DNA of 64,000 bases from Ooceraea biroi (GCF_003672135.1 NC_039510.1:8742001-8806000); one strand, 5' to 3'; shown: positions 36,601 to 50,575, counted from the stretch's first letter. Made by a program: numbers and translations. Notes: generated from the sequence alone by a model not told the origin.

Positions 36601-39600
36601 CCACGTTTATATAGATAAATATTTCCCTTCATGGAATCAACTAGTCGGCGGGTAATGCCGTCTTAGAAAGGAATTCGGTAATAACCAGTCTGAAAAGGTC
36701 CTCAGTGTTAGCATCTAGACGAGCGTCAGGATCGGGACTGTAACTTTTCCACAGACAAGTGGCTGCGGCATCCCCGCAGTGCGACATCATGTATAATCTA
36801 ATTTGTACTTTGCCAACTAAGCGCCACCACTCTCTGTCTTTCTTTCCGCTTTGTCTCTCTCTCTCTTTCCTCTCGTTCGTCGCCGTTTCCTTTCGTTCTT
36901 GGTGTTCCTCTCTCTTCTTCCTTCGACATTTTGTACGAGCACTTTATTGTACCGCATCGTGTTGTCGCCAACAGAAGAATCGACATTTACGCGTCTCAAG
37001 CCAACGAAATACTTCCACGGCTAACAAACGAACAAATTGCCTGTGGTTGACGAAACAAAGCACCCCACGGAGTATCTCGGCAAGCGGTGCGAGAGGGTTT
37101 GCCATAGACTCACGAATCGCTCTGCTGGACACGCGGTACCCGCAGTGATTCTCGTCAGTGGGTCGTAACGATATCATTATTCGAAGGAATTTAAGGTGAC
37201 GATTTAAGGAAGACGAAGCTACGCAGTAAGTACACGCGATTCGCTCAGAGTGGCAGGTTGAATCAATTTAAACTTTAACAAATTTAATCTCGTCATGTTA
37301 ACTCTCCTATATAATTTATAACTATATAATTTATATAATTCTATATTTAATTTTAATGGCTAAAATAAAAATTTTGGATATAATATGGAGATAGGATCTC
37401 TGAGGAGGACAAACGTAATATATAAATCAAACGATCTATTCCTCCATGGCACGAGACTGGACCAAACATCAATCATTCTTGATTTGATCAGTGTGTTTTA
37501 ACGATGTCATTATAATGTCGACGCGCGAGATTTCTGAGACGTAGAAAAATAAAGCTTGCTATAAAGATAAAGTAGACACATAAGTTTTAGTCATCAGATT
37601 GATATCTTACAATGTTCAGACTACTGAGAACAAGACTATCATGTTACAAGGATCTTCTTTCCCCCTTTCTATATACTGCTTTTATGCCTAATCCTAAATT
37701 CTGTTCAGGTTAACGAACTGTTGCTTATCACTAAATAATTTATGCAAAATTTAACATTTAAAACCGAGGTACAACTTGATATCACACGGAAAAATTCTCT
37801 GTGTATGAACTAGCTTATATAAAAAAAAAAACTTTAATGCATATATGTTACGTTTATATAAATTTAACGAGGAATTTTACGTTGCTGTGATCAACAATTG
37901 CAGAGATTCATCTTTCGATAGATGCTATTGAGAGTCAGCTCTCATCAGCCTACATCACGACGTATAGAATACTTAAATATCTACTGCATAAACCTTCACA
38001 AGTTTTACGTCGCGCAATACGCTATTAATACGTACCAATCACATTACAGAATTTGCATATCGGGACAAATCGATGATTGATGCGCACGTAAAATGATATC
38101 TGCAACTAACATGATGAAAAACCGAATGAAAATGTATCTAAGTATATGAGGTATAATAACGATATTTGCTATCGTATCCGTTCATGACGGCACACGTTCA
38201 TTGGTTGTACGCGAAACTGAAAGTGGCCATCTGTACGTTATACGTGAATTTAACGGTTCAGATCGCGCGATACCCCATGAATAGGCCGTAATATTTTGAT
38301 TAACGGGAATTAGATTCAGTGTGCGCGCGTTGGTAACAGCTGGATTAAGGGTTAATAACAAGTGCGCGAGTGCACGAGTCATTTAAATGATTTTATTTTA
38401 CGTTTCTGCGGTTTATGAACTTTGGTTTGGTCAGGTACGATCGGTCACATAAAAAGCCCATTAGGCATGCTGTACAATAACACCATTTCGCCATTATTTT
38501 TCCCGTGGCGTAAATTGACAATCGAAGGATTATACATATATCGAATAGATCGGTGAAATTCACCTATTGTTTTCTTTTTTCTTCTTTTGCGTGTTGATAT
38601 GCTTCATTACATTATCTCAAATATGTAATTCAGAAATATACGTAAAAGTAGAAAATATAGCAATCAGATAAATATGTAACATACATAACATTACACGTAT
38701 AGTGCATATTTATGTCGTATTTGCGTTCATGTATATCAACTAAAGCTAATAATGTATAGCCGTTTTGAATTGCATTTGAATAGGAATGAAATATACACAT
38801 ATATTACACAATAGTCTCTCTTAATGCAGTTGCGTATGCACAAAATCGACGTTTCCCCCTTGATTTAACTCAGATCCGCTCATATTACTCTGTGTGCGCA
38901 AATTGTCGATCGAGGGAAGAGAGGTTTTGCGGTGTGTCACAACCGTGCGAGAGCTATGTGAGAGGGGACGAGCTGTAATTAACTCCCTTTCATTGGATTT
39001 TCCCGATATCTTACCGTCTATTTCCTGTCTGCAATCCAGAAACCGCAATGCCAGCTAGCTGTTCGTACAGGATTGTTTTCATCGCGAGGCCAAACCGACA
39101 AATTGTGTCGATGAAGATCCATACGGACAAGCAATTAAACCGGTTCGATGAATTACTCAAAGCAAAGGAGTCGAAACGCAAGTAAACCTTTCCAATTTCC
39201 TCATATAAACCTTTCCAACCTCCTTAGAAATCTACAAGAGAAATATTATGAAATAAGGAGAGTATAATTGTACATTGTACAATCTCAAGAAAGAAATTTC
39301 AAAACGCAATTTATTTATCATTGTGCAGGTATACATTGACTTGTATCAGAGAGAGAAAGAGATATATCGCGTAAAGAAATATGTGAACGTACGTAAAGCT
39401 ATCACGATGAATCTGCAAAATATAATATATACAGCAAAACGCTTTGCGACGCACGGGATATGTCTCGCACCTCTCGAGGTGTGTCATTAAAAGTTTCACA
39501 ACGCTATATTTTATCGCTGCTCACCGACGAGATTTCGCTCGGTCAATTACCGCGGCTCGTCCGCCGCGGACTCATGCCTTGTCTCCGTCGAGGTACGCGT

Positions 39601-41763
39601 CGGCCGTAATAAAGATATTTAAAAAATTATGCACTCTAAAGCACTTTATGGCCGTTGCAGCGTGCCTCCTACGACGTATGCATCGGAGCAGTCTCCTCCC
39701 TCCTCTCATGCACCCTCCGCGTTCTCTCTCGCTTTTTCTCTGCCGCGGCGAAAGCCGCCAACCCGACCAGCCTGCGAGCAACACCCCCTCGTTTTATAAC
39801 CCGACGAGTTTAATGCTCGCATCAAACTTTTAATTACCCGACTCGTCTTACAAATTACTAACAGATGGGCCGACGTTTATGCGTCGCGTCCGTTCTCCCC
39901 GTAAAAAATATCTCGGCGTTATGGATGTCGAGGAAATTTCTCGAGTTCGCAAAAGCATTCGTAATAGGTACGCCACGCGCGGTGAACTATCGCGAGCGAA
40001 TTCTCGTCAATTCTCGTCGAATCGACGCGAGAAAATGCGTGGGGCAAGAAGTGTTCGCTCGATTCCTCTACTTTTTATCATAGGGAAAACGGTATCTACG
40101 CGAGAATTCGCCGGATAACTTTCTCCTAGCAACGCGCGTACCAGAAGTTGCAAAAATGTCTGACGCGGTGGATACAGTTTCCGATGGAGCGGCTATTTCC
40201 TCCCTCGCATGAAGAGATGAAGACGATAATCCCGATTGCGACGCGCGGAAAGTGCATTTCGTGGAAAGTTCCATTTGTACCGGCGGACATTACGCCGAAT
40301 GCATTGCATACGGAAGCACGCTGGCGGATGCAACTTTTATACTTATTCGCCCAAGTTCGGTCTCGAGTACTGCCATCTGGAATAACGAAAAGTGGGACGC
40401 GCTGGCAGAGTAGAATAACGTTAAACAAGCGTTTCTTCTACATGGGTATATCAAATTCTAATAGCTACGAAATTATCTCGCAAATGGGAGATTTAGACGG
40501 AACTTTTGAAACCCTCTAATTTACTCTATTAACTCTACTCGTTCAGATTTCAAGAAAATTGCATATACTATGCATTGCGAATAACTATGTTTCTTATCAA
40601 ACCAGTTGTACTAAAAATTGCAAATTTCCATCCAATATTAATATATTGATATATTATCGAACAATTAGTAGTTGCCGCGAATTGGTTCTCGTGCCATATT
40701 TCGTTCACTATAATTTCTGAAGGAACCTTCGTGACTAGAGACAGCGTCGAAAAGTATAAATCACAATTGTTGCCACACTGGAGATTCCCTGCGGCGCCGG
40801 GTCGGCCAGTGCTGATATCCGAGCATCGTCAACAGAAATTATTTTTAAACCCAGAATTGCTACAGGATCTCACCATTTGAATCCGTAAGAAATATACGCA
40901 CGACGTGCAAAACCGCGGCTCTCAAGCTTGTAAGCAGTTAATACCTTTCCGCTTTTGTAACTGTCTGTGTACCGCCCATGGTCCATACTTCATCGGCGAC
41001 ATTGGGACACGGATATTAGAGATTTACCTGTGACCACGCGGCGTCGACATCCTGGGAGTAGGAAAGAATCATACGGAAGAGAGGAACACGATTTTTATCG
41101 ATTTATGCCACATGGTAGTCGCGCTGCGGGAGGTCTTTCCTCGGAAGATTTAAGACGACGGAAACTGGTGAATCTGTGCCTTGCATGACGTGAAACATGC
41201 GTGACGCTTACTTAAACAGCCATCCTTTATCTCCAAGACGTCACAAACGCAAGTAATATCTGCTATCGCTATTATATATTCTCCTTTTTAGCTCAAGCAA
41301 GTATCTCAAATCGACTAACGAGGTATAATAAAAAAGCTAATTTCAGAATATCTATCGGAGATATCTACATCGAGCAAAAAACTTCGATCATTTATTAAAA
41401 AGTAAATCACGTTTTACACTCCGCCAGAGGCTAGAGTCAATGACTGATCATCAAATGTGTTTTATCCCCACATGAATAAACACAGCTACTCGATCAACGA
41501 AATAATGCTAATTCAATCTTTATCTATGATTCTTCCGACAAAGTCCCGTCCTTTTCGATGCGTGCTATAAGCCGAGATCCGCGGGAGGTCCTGCCCATCG
41601 AGAGCTTATGTTAGAGGAAGAGAAGGAAGACCGTTACCACGAGGAGCCACCATCGGGCACGCAAGTCCCCATGGATCTAATGTCCTAGATATCCTAGGTA
41701 TCCTGGAGCGACTTCGACGCCCTTTCAGGTGCCGGCTCTCGACACCAGCTTCCCTTTTCCTTT

Positions 41764-41780
41764 CTCTCTCTCTCTCTCTC
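41764..41780. repeat. (CT)n microsatellite
   Basis: Eight CT dinucleotides. Confidence 0.9.
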
Positions 41781-44427
41781 CATCTCTCGAATCCTCCACC
41801 GACGTGGCGGACTTATCGTAAATTAGAAGCGCCGCAGGGAATTCCAATGCGGATAAGGTAATACGGCGCGCGGGCTCCAGCGGACTTGGGACGACGACGA
41901 CGATCGCGCTGCAGGATTTATGTATCTCTGGCAATTAAACATTTGCGCGGACTTGCCGTAGACAAGTACGCTTTTACGACACAATTAACGTCCATGGCGT
42001 TAATTCGATGATGGCCGCCGCGATGCGTACAGTACTTCAGGAACCACAATCTTGATTGACAAATGAAGAAACTCAAAGAGACTACACCTAATCATTTAAT
42101 CGTTGTTCCGTTTAACTTGACGATCGAATTAAATTATCATACGTTATTTGTGATCCTTTATCTTCTTTTTCTAATAATTAAACTACCAAGATTGATAATA
42201 TTAAATTATATTTTTGAAATCTTCAATTATACTAAGAACGTAGTCAGACATCTTTTTCACTGAGAATAATTTTTCGTTTTATAATTATTTTTCTTATTTT
42301 GATATCCCTGTGATACACTTGAACTTGTATACGGAAGAATCGAAGAGACGTGGCTCATCGTACGAAATGAGCAACCGCGATGGTTGCTCATCTCTGAACA
42401 GTACTGTATCGTCTCTCGCGCACAGCGTGAAGCGAAAGGAACTGCCGACGTGGTTAAAACTTTCCTGACTCGCTCTTTAGCTTTGCTTTAGCGCGCCAGC
42501 ACTCCCCGACCGCATGCGTGCGACGCCATGAAAAGCCTCTAATTACGACAGTGCATTTAACTATGCGAAATCGTGGGTGGGATTTTAGTAAGCCGCTCTT
42601 GGTTGATATAATCCAAGGCACGTTGTTTTGATTATAAGTCACTTGAAAGAGATATAAACTCTCGACAGAAAAAAGAAAGCTGTTTATAGGCAGCATTATT
42701 ATGTTTTTACAACGTTTATTCTGTAGCTGGTTATTATAAATTCAGATTAGCTTTTTGCATTAAAAATCCATATTCATTATTTTTAAATGACCATGTTTCT
42801 TAATGCAATAAAAAGAATAGTGACATGAGGGTGCAACGGACATTGCTTGGATCCTAATCCTGCAGACGGACACATCATTGTGATCGACGGTAATTCAATG
42901 TACAAACTCTCACCTCGGACAATTTAAATGTACTCCATCTTATGACTAGAACATCCATCGGTCTATTCTAGCGATCTTTCGCGGACGATCGGAAAAGTGA
43001 TCGTGTCCGTCCGATCTCACTCGTACCTTATGCATGCGCCGAACGTTCGCGGCGCAAATTCGTTTCCGTCGCACGTATTGTAAATTCGCGCTTTACCCCG
43101 ATCTCGCCATCTCGCACGAAGCGTTGCTCCGTGGACGGTTACGGGGGGAGAAACGTACGTGGCAAAAACCGAGCTCGCCCATTCCAAGCCGGTTTCCTTT
43201 ATTTAGACGGACCCGCCGGCCCTCCCGCGAGGTGAATTGCATCCTCAATTTTTAATAAAGCCCTCGAGGGGCCGGGAGGCTTTGTTGAACGTCGGTATAA
43301 AGTGAACTTCGACGACAGTCGAGTCGCGGCGCGGTGCATCGTGAGGGAAAAGAAACCGGCGTTGAGAACCGGCAGTGCGGGACGGGGAAAACGGCGCCGG
43401 AGGAAGACGAAGTATCCTTTCTTCGTTTCTTTGTAAATGCCAGGCTCAGGACCTCCGCCAACTGTACCTCCGACTCTGCCCTCGCCGTTCACCTTTCCTG
43501 CAATATTGATTGCGCAGGCCGTGGCATAACGATGGACCCGTCCAGAATATTTCTCCGCCCTCAGCCTTTTATCCTCTCCGCCCCCGCATCCTCTTTAACT
43601 TTCACCATCACCCTATCCGTTTGCGCGTTACCCTTCAGCCCTGGATTCCAACGCTGCGCGGGAGGAAGATGCCTTTCGTTTATAATTTATTCATAGAAGA
43701 AGCGGCTTCCTCGGAACGATTTATGCATGCGATCAGTACGATTGTGTAGTCGATCGTCGGACTCGTCTTATCTTAGCAACACGTTATTGGATTCATTTCA
43801 GAATTCCTTTTTATTGGCGTATCAAAGACGATATCTATCCTTCGACTTTTAAGAAATCAACGGTAATTGCCGTGTCAGTGCTCGGAATAATTGGTGATCG
43901 CTTTTCGAGGTACCAAGTGTGTTTGTGTTTATACAATATATGTATAATTTATTGAATCATATTTCTTATATATTCGCCATTATTATTTGCTTAATGGAAA
44001 AACTCAAGTCGATAGAGTATGCTTCCGTGTGTCGAAAGTTACCAAAGTATTCCAATTATAAGCGCAGCGCCTGAAGCGCCGATAATTTACGTCGGCTTCT
44101 TGTCCTCATTAAGGTTCATTGGCGATTGATTCATTTCTAATGAACTCTTACGATTAAATTGCTCGTTAACACCATGTGTCACTAACTGCGTTACATGTAA
44201 AGCATCCCGGTGTCATTCCGTAAAGATCTTGTACAGACAAAATGATCTGCATTATAGTCTGCAGTTTCAGCATATTAATACCTATTTATAGGCAACAAGA
44301 CGGTTATACTGCTTGTGGGATATGATTGGTCGATCATTTCGATGAAACTTGGAAGATACATGTTCTAGGAATAGTATATACAGCAGAAACGAAAATGCTC
44401 AACGCGCATTGAATGAAATAAGAGATA

Positions 44428-45715
44428 TTGGGTTGTTCGGAAAGTAATTTCGTTTTTCACAAAGAGATGTCGTTAGTCGCGTTCCTCGATACTTAACCTT
44501 ACTCTAAGCGGCAAATTCGTTTTATATTTTGACAACTGACATTTCAGACGTCATTTAGTATCTTATTGTGTTGCGATCTATCAAGTAATTGTTTTTTGGC
44601 ATCACATCAAACATGGAAAATCAAAGTGAGCATTTTCGTAATAGTTTGCTTTTTTACTACCGAAAGGGTAAAAATGCAGTGCGAGCGAGAAAAAAATTGT
44701 GTACCGTGTACGGAGAAGATGTATTGAGTGAACGTCAGTGTCAGAATTGGTTTTCGAAATTTCGTACTGGAAATTTCGATTTGAAAGATGCACCACGTTC
44801 AGGTCGGCCAATTAAAGCTGATGACGAGAAAATAAAGGCTCTGGTGGATGCAAACCGTCGCATAACAACACGCGAAATTGCTGAAAAGTTAAATTTATCG
44901 AATTCGACCGTTTACGATTATTTGAAACGCCTTGGATTTGTTTCAAAGCTCGATATTTGGGTTCCACACAATTTAAAGGAAATTGACTTGATTCGACGCA
45001 TTACCATCTGCGATTCATTGTTGAAACGTGAAGAAAATGAACCATTTTTGAAGCGAATCATAACTGGAGATGAAAAATGGATTGTTTACAACAATGTTAA
45101 GCGAAAACGATCATGGTCCAGGCAAGATGAACCTGCTCAATCGACATCCAAGGCAGATATTCATCAAAAGAAGATCATGCTTTCTGTATGGTGGGATTGG
45201 AAGGGAATCGTATTTTTCGAGCTACTACCAAGCAACCAGACGATTGATTCGAAAGTGTATTGTCGTCAGCTGGATGAATTGGATGCTGCCATCAAGCAGA
45301 AGCGACCAGAATTGGCGAATAAGAAAGGTGTCGTATTCCATCACGACAATGCCAGACCACACACAAGTTTGGTCACTCGCCAGAAGCTTTTACAGCTTGG
45401 ATGGGATGTGCTACCACACTCACCATACTCTCCTGATCTGGCACCATCCGATTACCATTTGTTCCGGTCTCTACAAAATTCTTTGAACAATGTAAACTTC
45501 GATTCAAATGAAGGCGTCAAAAATCACTTGCTTCAATTTTTTGTCAATAAGGAGAAGGACTTCTATGAGCGTGGAATCTTAAAGTTGCCAGAAAGATGGC
45601 GAAAGGTAGTGGAAGAAAATGGCCAATACATCACTGAATAAAATTTATTCTAAATATGAAAAAACCGCCTTTCATTTTTCCTTGCAAAAACGAAATAACT
45701 TTCCGAACAACCCAA
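44428..45715 (+). mobile_element. Full-length mariner element (1,288 bp), apparently intact
   Basis: About 30-base terminal inverted repeats start TTGGGTTGTTCGGAAAGT at the left and end CTTTCCGAACAACCCAA at the right. They differ at only one aligned base, and each end is flanked by TA (44,426-44,427 and 45,716-45,717), the mariner target. Length, end sequence and the single uninterrupted transposase gene are all as expected for a mariner. High end identity and an unbroken gene suggest a recent insertion. It lies in the region downstream of Ddr exon 8, in the same orientation as Ddr. Confidence 0.96.
44613..45641 (+). CDS. Mariner transposase (DD34D), intact
   Basis: This 342-residue protein is near the usual 345-350 for mariner. 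It cuts and pastes its own element in the nucleus. The N-terminal half has two helix-turn-helix regions: QCQNWFSKFRTGNFDLKDAP with RSGRP after it, then TTREIAEKLNLSNSTVYDYL. The linker WVPHNL corresponds to canonical WVPHEL. The catalytic triad is Asp153 (TGDEKW), Asp245 (HHDNARPH) and Asp280 (APSDYHLF). The last two are separated by 34 residues, which defines DD34D. I chose ATG 44,613 (MENQSEHF) because mariner proteins begin this way; an in-frame ATG at 44,589 would add eight residues. No stop or frameshift is seen. Activity is not established. Confidence 0.95.
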   Translation: MENQSEHFRNSLLFYYRKGKNAVRARKKLCTVYGEDVLSERQCQNWFSKFRTGNFDLKDAPRSGRPIKADDEKIKALVDANRRITTREIAEKLNLSNSTVYDYLKRLGFVSKLDIWVPHNLKEIDLIRRITICDSLLKREENEPFLKRIITGDEKWIVYNNVKRKRSWSRQDEPAQSTSKADIHQKKIMLSVWWDWKGIVFFELLPSNQTIDSKVYCRQLDELDAAIKQKRPELANKKGVVFHHDNARPHTSLVTRQKLLQLGWDVLPHSPYSPDLAPSDYHLFRSLQNSLNNVNFDSNEGVKNHLLQFFVNKEKDFYERGILKLPERWRKVVEENGQYITE

Positions 45716-47864
45716 TATAAATTAATTTGTGCCTGTCCATAAAATATTTAAAGTACTTAATCATTTCTTTTCATAGATAACATGCGAGACCAAGAATTAA
45801 GCCAGATTAATTTTATTAGTACACAGTTTATAATATACTTGCGTTTTTTCTCTTATAATTAATTTAATAATCATTAGGAAAGCGAAATTATTTATTTTAC
45901 GCTTTTACGTGTTTGCAACTTGAGTTTACATCTTGCACATTACTCGATAATTATCTCGTCGTCATACATGAAAGTTTCTTGTTTGTGAAAAATTATTGGC
46001 TTTATTGTCACGCAACAGTACGTCGATTAATCATTTTCCATTCCGGATGAGATGAAGCTGACCGTGAACAGATTCGCCAACGTCGAGACGCTCTAACCGC
46101 AAACGAATGCACGAAGAACGAAGAAAATCCATATAACCAAAGATAATTAGGTATGTAATAAAACGACAAAATGTCCAAAGCCTCCTCGTGAATTCGTATT
46201 CTCTTGATGGAGGATGATTCTTGTTTACGAGTCGCGCACCATTGCACGCCCGTATCTCTACGAATAAATTTCCAATAAAACCGTAGTTACGTCGATGCTT
46301 ATTCCCAAAGTTTCGCGGCATTTTAAAATATACAGAACTTTCCGTAACGGCCCTTATTGTTTTGTCGGTCGCAGTAAACCATCTCCTTCGAAATGCCGCG
46401 CTGCACCCTCTCCGTTTTACTGGTTCCTCTTCCGCTCCTCGTAACCACAACGGCATTGTCGTAGCGAGATCTTCATTTTGCAGCTTCGCGAAACAACTGA
46501 AAAAAAACCGAAATGACCAGATAGTCCGACCACTCGCAGAAAAGTTGCGAGGATAACACCTGCAGCATTCAAATAGCATGTCTCAAACTATATGAAATAA
46601 CTTGTAGAAACTCGCGATAAATTTAACGTGTGCCACATGTACAGCGAAACTCCTATTATTGAAATGGTATTAATATTATTACATCGATAAAATGTTATTT
46701 ATATAAAAGAGACATGTACCTGAGAGAATGGTAAGTTTACTTTTAAAAATATAAAGATGTAAGCTTTCCGAAAGCAAAAGTGCGCGCGCGCGCGCAACCA
46801 CCCTTGTTAATTTTATTGTAAACTAATTATAATGGGTAAGTAAGAAAATAACCGAAGCTCATCGTGTTTTACTCTAGACGATGATATTTTTCTCTTTTAA
46901 GAGGTTCGCTGGTGCTACGTAGGAGCAAGTTGTTGCGTAAATATTATTCCTAGAAGTAGAGAGAAACGACTGGAACGGGAGTCACGATGCTTTTCGGGAA
47001 ATGTTTACCCCATTAGCGTTCATTTCTACCTCGCTCATGCGATCCATTAACGTGCTTTTTTTCAAGCTCGGCAGCTGCGCCACGAGATACGGACACGATA
47101 TTAAGGACGTTGTTAATTCAAACTGCAATTTACGGCAGTGGCGTCGTTTCATTATTACGTTTCATTAGGGGGAAGGTATATTGCATCGTAAAATTTTTAT
47201 CTCACACCGTTCATCGAAATATCGTTAAATCGATATGCATGGGGTGGCAAACAATAACGAACAGGCAAGGCTGACGCTGATAAGCCGCGTAATGCCATCT
47301 GCTGAGCTTGTGATACTCGAACGTGAGAGAATCCGCGACGCAGCTTTAGACGATCGATAAAAAGATCGTGAGAATCTCTGTGTCGAGCGTGCGCGCATTT
47401 TCCATGTCTGAGAAATCCCTTGCTCAGCTGCATCTTTTGCAGAGGTGCGTGATACCGTCTGCTCTTCCATTGAAAAAAAACGGAAGGAAAAAACAAAGAA
47501 AGGGAGCGGACTTCTCGAGCAGTTCGGACCTTTGATTTTGCTTATCCGACACTAGGAGAGAGGTAATGGCACACTTCGTTAAATTAATTGGCTCTTTGGA
47601 GCGCCACGGCAGCGAGTTAGTGCCACTAAACTTCAACTCCAATTATATGAAAGAACTTATCAGGTAATTCCTCCCTGGGATTACGAGCGCGCGCGTTGTC
47701 TTACGTAGGGAGACAGTATGCTAAATAAATAAATTTCGATAATTAATCGATAGATATACATGTATACGCAATGAAATTGAAAACAAATTTGAGAAACAAT
47801 TTTTGTAAGAATATTCAACATGTACGTAACAATCTAATAAAAAGTACAGAATTGTAATAATATA
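45716..47864. other. No recognised gene
   Basis: A minus-strand open frame of 182 codons (46,031-46,579) overlaps other open frames and resembles nothing. A (CG)n run lies at 46,782-46,795. I saw no transposon remains. Confidence 0.65.
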
Positions 47865-49512
47865 CAGTGAATGCAAAAAGTATTCGTACAGGGGAAAGTT
47901 CTTTCAAAAAATCGTTATTTGTAGAAAATAAACTTTAATTAACAATATATTAATATTGAATACAATATATGTTATACTTCTGAATAATATTACATCAACA
48001 AAAATATAATAATCGAAACATATCGTCCTTATAATTAACAAAAATAAAAACTTGTATTAATTCCTTGCGCAGAAAGTATTCGTACACTCCTTTTTTAATT
48101 AAAAAAACTTATTAATTAATACTTTGTAGGGTTTCCATTAGTATTAATTATAGCTTGTAGTCTTTGATTCATCGAGTGTACCAACTTTTGCGTAACAATT
48201 GATGAGATAGAATTCCATTCTTGTTGAAGAGCTGTTTTTAAATCATTTTGATTAGAAATTTGCCTTTTTCTAATAGTATCTCCAAGAATTTTCCATAAAT
48301 GTTCAATAGGATTCAATAGGATTGAGGTCGGGTGATTGGGGAGGTGTATATAATTGTTTCCGAACATTATATAAAAGCCATTGTTTTATATTATATGCTG
48401 TATGTTTAGGATCATTGTCCTGTTGGAAAATATATTTTTCCGTGATTCCTAATTTTTGTGCACTAGTATGAAGATTTTTTTTAAATCTCTATGTACATTT
48501 TGTGGTCCATTATACCATCAATTAAATGTAGATTGCCGACTCCAGCTGCGCTCATACACCCCCAAACAAGTACAGAACCGCCACCGTGTTTAACCGTCGG
48601 TATAAGATTTCTTGGGTCTAATTCTGTATTTTTTTTACGCCATACCATACGCCTGCCATCGGAGCCAAAAATATTATATTTGCTCTCATCTTAGAAAATA
48701 ACTGTGTTCCAGAATTCATCCGGTTTATTTAAGCATTGTTTCGCAAATTCTAATCGTTTATTGCGATTAGTCGCATTTACTCAGAACTTTTTCCTGGCAA
48801 CACGGCCATGATATCCATTTTCTCGCAACACATTTCGAACTGTGTTAGCGGAAACGTCCACACCGCGATTTTTTAGTTCGCCCGCAATCTTTGGAGCACT
48901 TGTTTTCGGATCCAGCTTTACTTGGCAAAGAATGAAACGTTTGTCGGTTTCAGTGAAGGCTTGTGGTCGGCCGCTTCTTGGTTTATTTTTAACTGTTTTT
49001 CTAATACAAAAACGGTCAATTATTGATTGGACTGTTGATCGAGGTCTATCGATGAGCTGAGCAATTTCCCGTAGAGATTTACACTGATTGTGTAATTTAA
49101 TAATGATTTTTCGCTCTTCTTCGTTAGTCTCCTTATTCTTGCAACCCATTTTGCTCTAATAACGCAGTAAGACTGATATGGATATTATTTCTAGGACCGT
49201 AACCGAGAAGTAAAACACACATTCCTATTGTAAACAAAAAAGCTCCACGTAAACACTTGTGTCGCAACGCTACAATCTAAATCTCTCAACTGTACGAATA
49301 CTTTCTGCGCAGTGAATTACTACAAGTTTTTGTTTTTGTTCATTATAAGGACGATATCTTTCAATTATTATATTTTTCTTGATGTAATATTATTCAGAGA
49401 TATAACATATATTGTATTTAGTATTAATATATCGTTAATTAAAGTTTATTTTCTTCAAATAAGGATTTTTGCAAAGAAATCTCCCCTGTACGAATACTTT
49501 TTGCACTTACTG
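47865..49512 (-). mobile_element. Tc1-like element (1,648 bp) with 222-bp inverted repeats
   Basis: The outer ends CAGTGAATGC and GCACTTACTG are flanked by TA. The arms 47,865-48,086 and 49,291-49,512 are inverted copies of equal length with about 85-90% identity by eye. Each arm carries the motif AAAGTATTCGTACA twice, once near the outer end and once at the inner end. This is the IR/DR layout of Tc1-like elements such as S, Paris, Minos and Sleeping Beauty. A decayed transposase gene lies between the arms on the minus strand. Confidence 0.93.
48116..49149 (-). pseudogene. Decayed Tc1-like transposase (DD34E type)
   Basis: The gene starts at ATG 49,149 (MGCKNKETNEEE) with a paired-like helix-turn-helix (SLREIAQLIDRPRSTVQSII) and the GRPQAFTETD hinge. 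Catalytic residues remain readable: DESKYNIFG, then QQDNDPKHT, then SPDLNPIEHLW. It is broken by a TGA at 48,781-48,783 (after VARKKF), a TAA at 48,691-48,693 just before DESK, a frame slip at the T/A run 48,475-48,482, and a 10-base tandem duplication at 48,302-48,321 that shifts the frame inside NPIE. The C-terminus (…NTNGNPTKY) ends at 48,116. It cannot make a full transposase. Confidence 0.93.
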
Positions 49513-50575
49513 TATATACGACTATGACACAATATAAAAATGATGTAAGCTAGAAAATTATTAACTGAATTGACAAGAAACGTCCGTTCACGCACGTATC
49601 CATAATCACCAAACATGAATACAAATAACAGATAGTCGTTAGCTTTCTTGATTGTATATACACACGTATATTAAGAAATAAATCATCTACGTCTCGTGAT
49701 GTTATGTACGGTTTAAAACAACGTTTCATAGAAGAAAATATGTTAAACTGCCGTCCGCACGAAACATATATTTTACTTAATTTGTGGGTCACACGAATTA
49801 GGAGAAGTTTTTTTTCGTGAAGGAGGCACGAAGAATACGTAACTCAAGGGGTCGTTAAGAATTTCATTCTTAAAATCGGTGGCCACTTAGCGGCAGGTGG
49901 GCCGCCAGCATCAAATCAGACGCGTTACGTTAACTGAATTTAAATTGTCGGAGAGCTGCCGCTGGGCACACTGAAGATTACCATAATTTATGCGCCCTCG
50001 CGCCTCGGAATGAGCCACGCTCTTTATTATAAATCCAAATCGAGCGCATAATTCCACGAGATATAAACATCTCACGGGAGCAAGAAGGAAATTGGATTAT
50101 ATCCGATGAAAGGGCCAATGTTGATATTCGTCCTCACAAATCCGGTCGAATATCTCGGCAATTCCTTCCCGCTCAGTCGAGAACGCAAATTATACTACTC
50201 GACTAATAATGCATGTTTCTACATGAGACATAAACTAATATTTATTATTTGGGTTTTACATGCTCCGCGTTTTTCCAATTTTATTTTACAATTGTATCAT
50301 TTTATTATTTTACAATTGTATATGGATAACATGGAACAGAATTTTACTTTTCTGAACTAAACGAGATATCGAGAGGTATATTCAACAAATTAAATAATAA
50401 TAGATTAAAATAAAAGAGATTTAAAATGTGTTCAGTATTTTGAATGTTAAGATACAAGAAAATTTTATATTACATTTCTATTACGTTTATAAACTAAGAC
50501 ATACGAGATCTTTTTTGAGATATAAGATTCGACATTAGAAAAATAATTGCAAAACATAATATTAAATAATCTCTA
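49513..50575. other. No recognised gene
   Basis: AT-rich sequence between the Tc1-like element and the foldback cluster. No motif was recognised. Confidence 0.65.

Larger units (their letters stand above)
26189..44427. other. 18 kb without a recognised gene (probable Ddr intron)
   Basis: AT-rich segments alternate with GC-richer ones. Reading frames reach 129 codons but overlap on both strands, carry no domain motif and no kinase signature (no GxGxxG or HRDLxxRN was noticed). A few microsatellites occur (GA at 31,152; CG at 33,678; CT at 41,764). At 42,366-42,390 there is a short perfect hairpin (ATGAGCAACC/GGTTGCTCAT). The stretch 35.4-36.5 kb differs in texture and could be old retroelement sequence, but no LTR boundaries or coding remains were found. 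Confidence 0.7.

Noticed and set aside
42366..42390. Hairpin ATGAGCAACC…GGTTGCTCAT as a miRNA precursor
   Set aside because: The stem is only 10 bases, too short for a miRNA precursor.
45070..45486. 138-codon frame inside mariner
   Set aside because: Out-of-frame shadow of the transposase gene.
46031..46579. 182-codon minus-strand open frame
   Set aside because: No recognisable motif or splice context, and neighbouring frames are also open.
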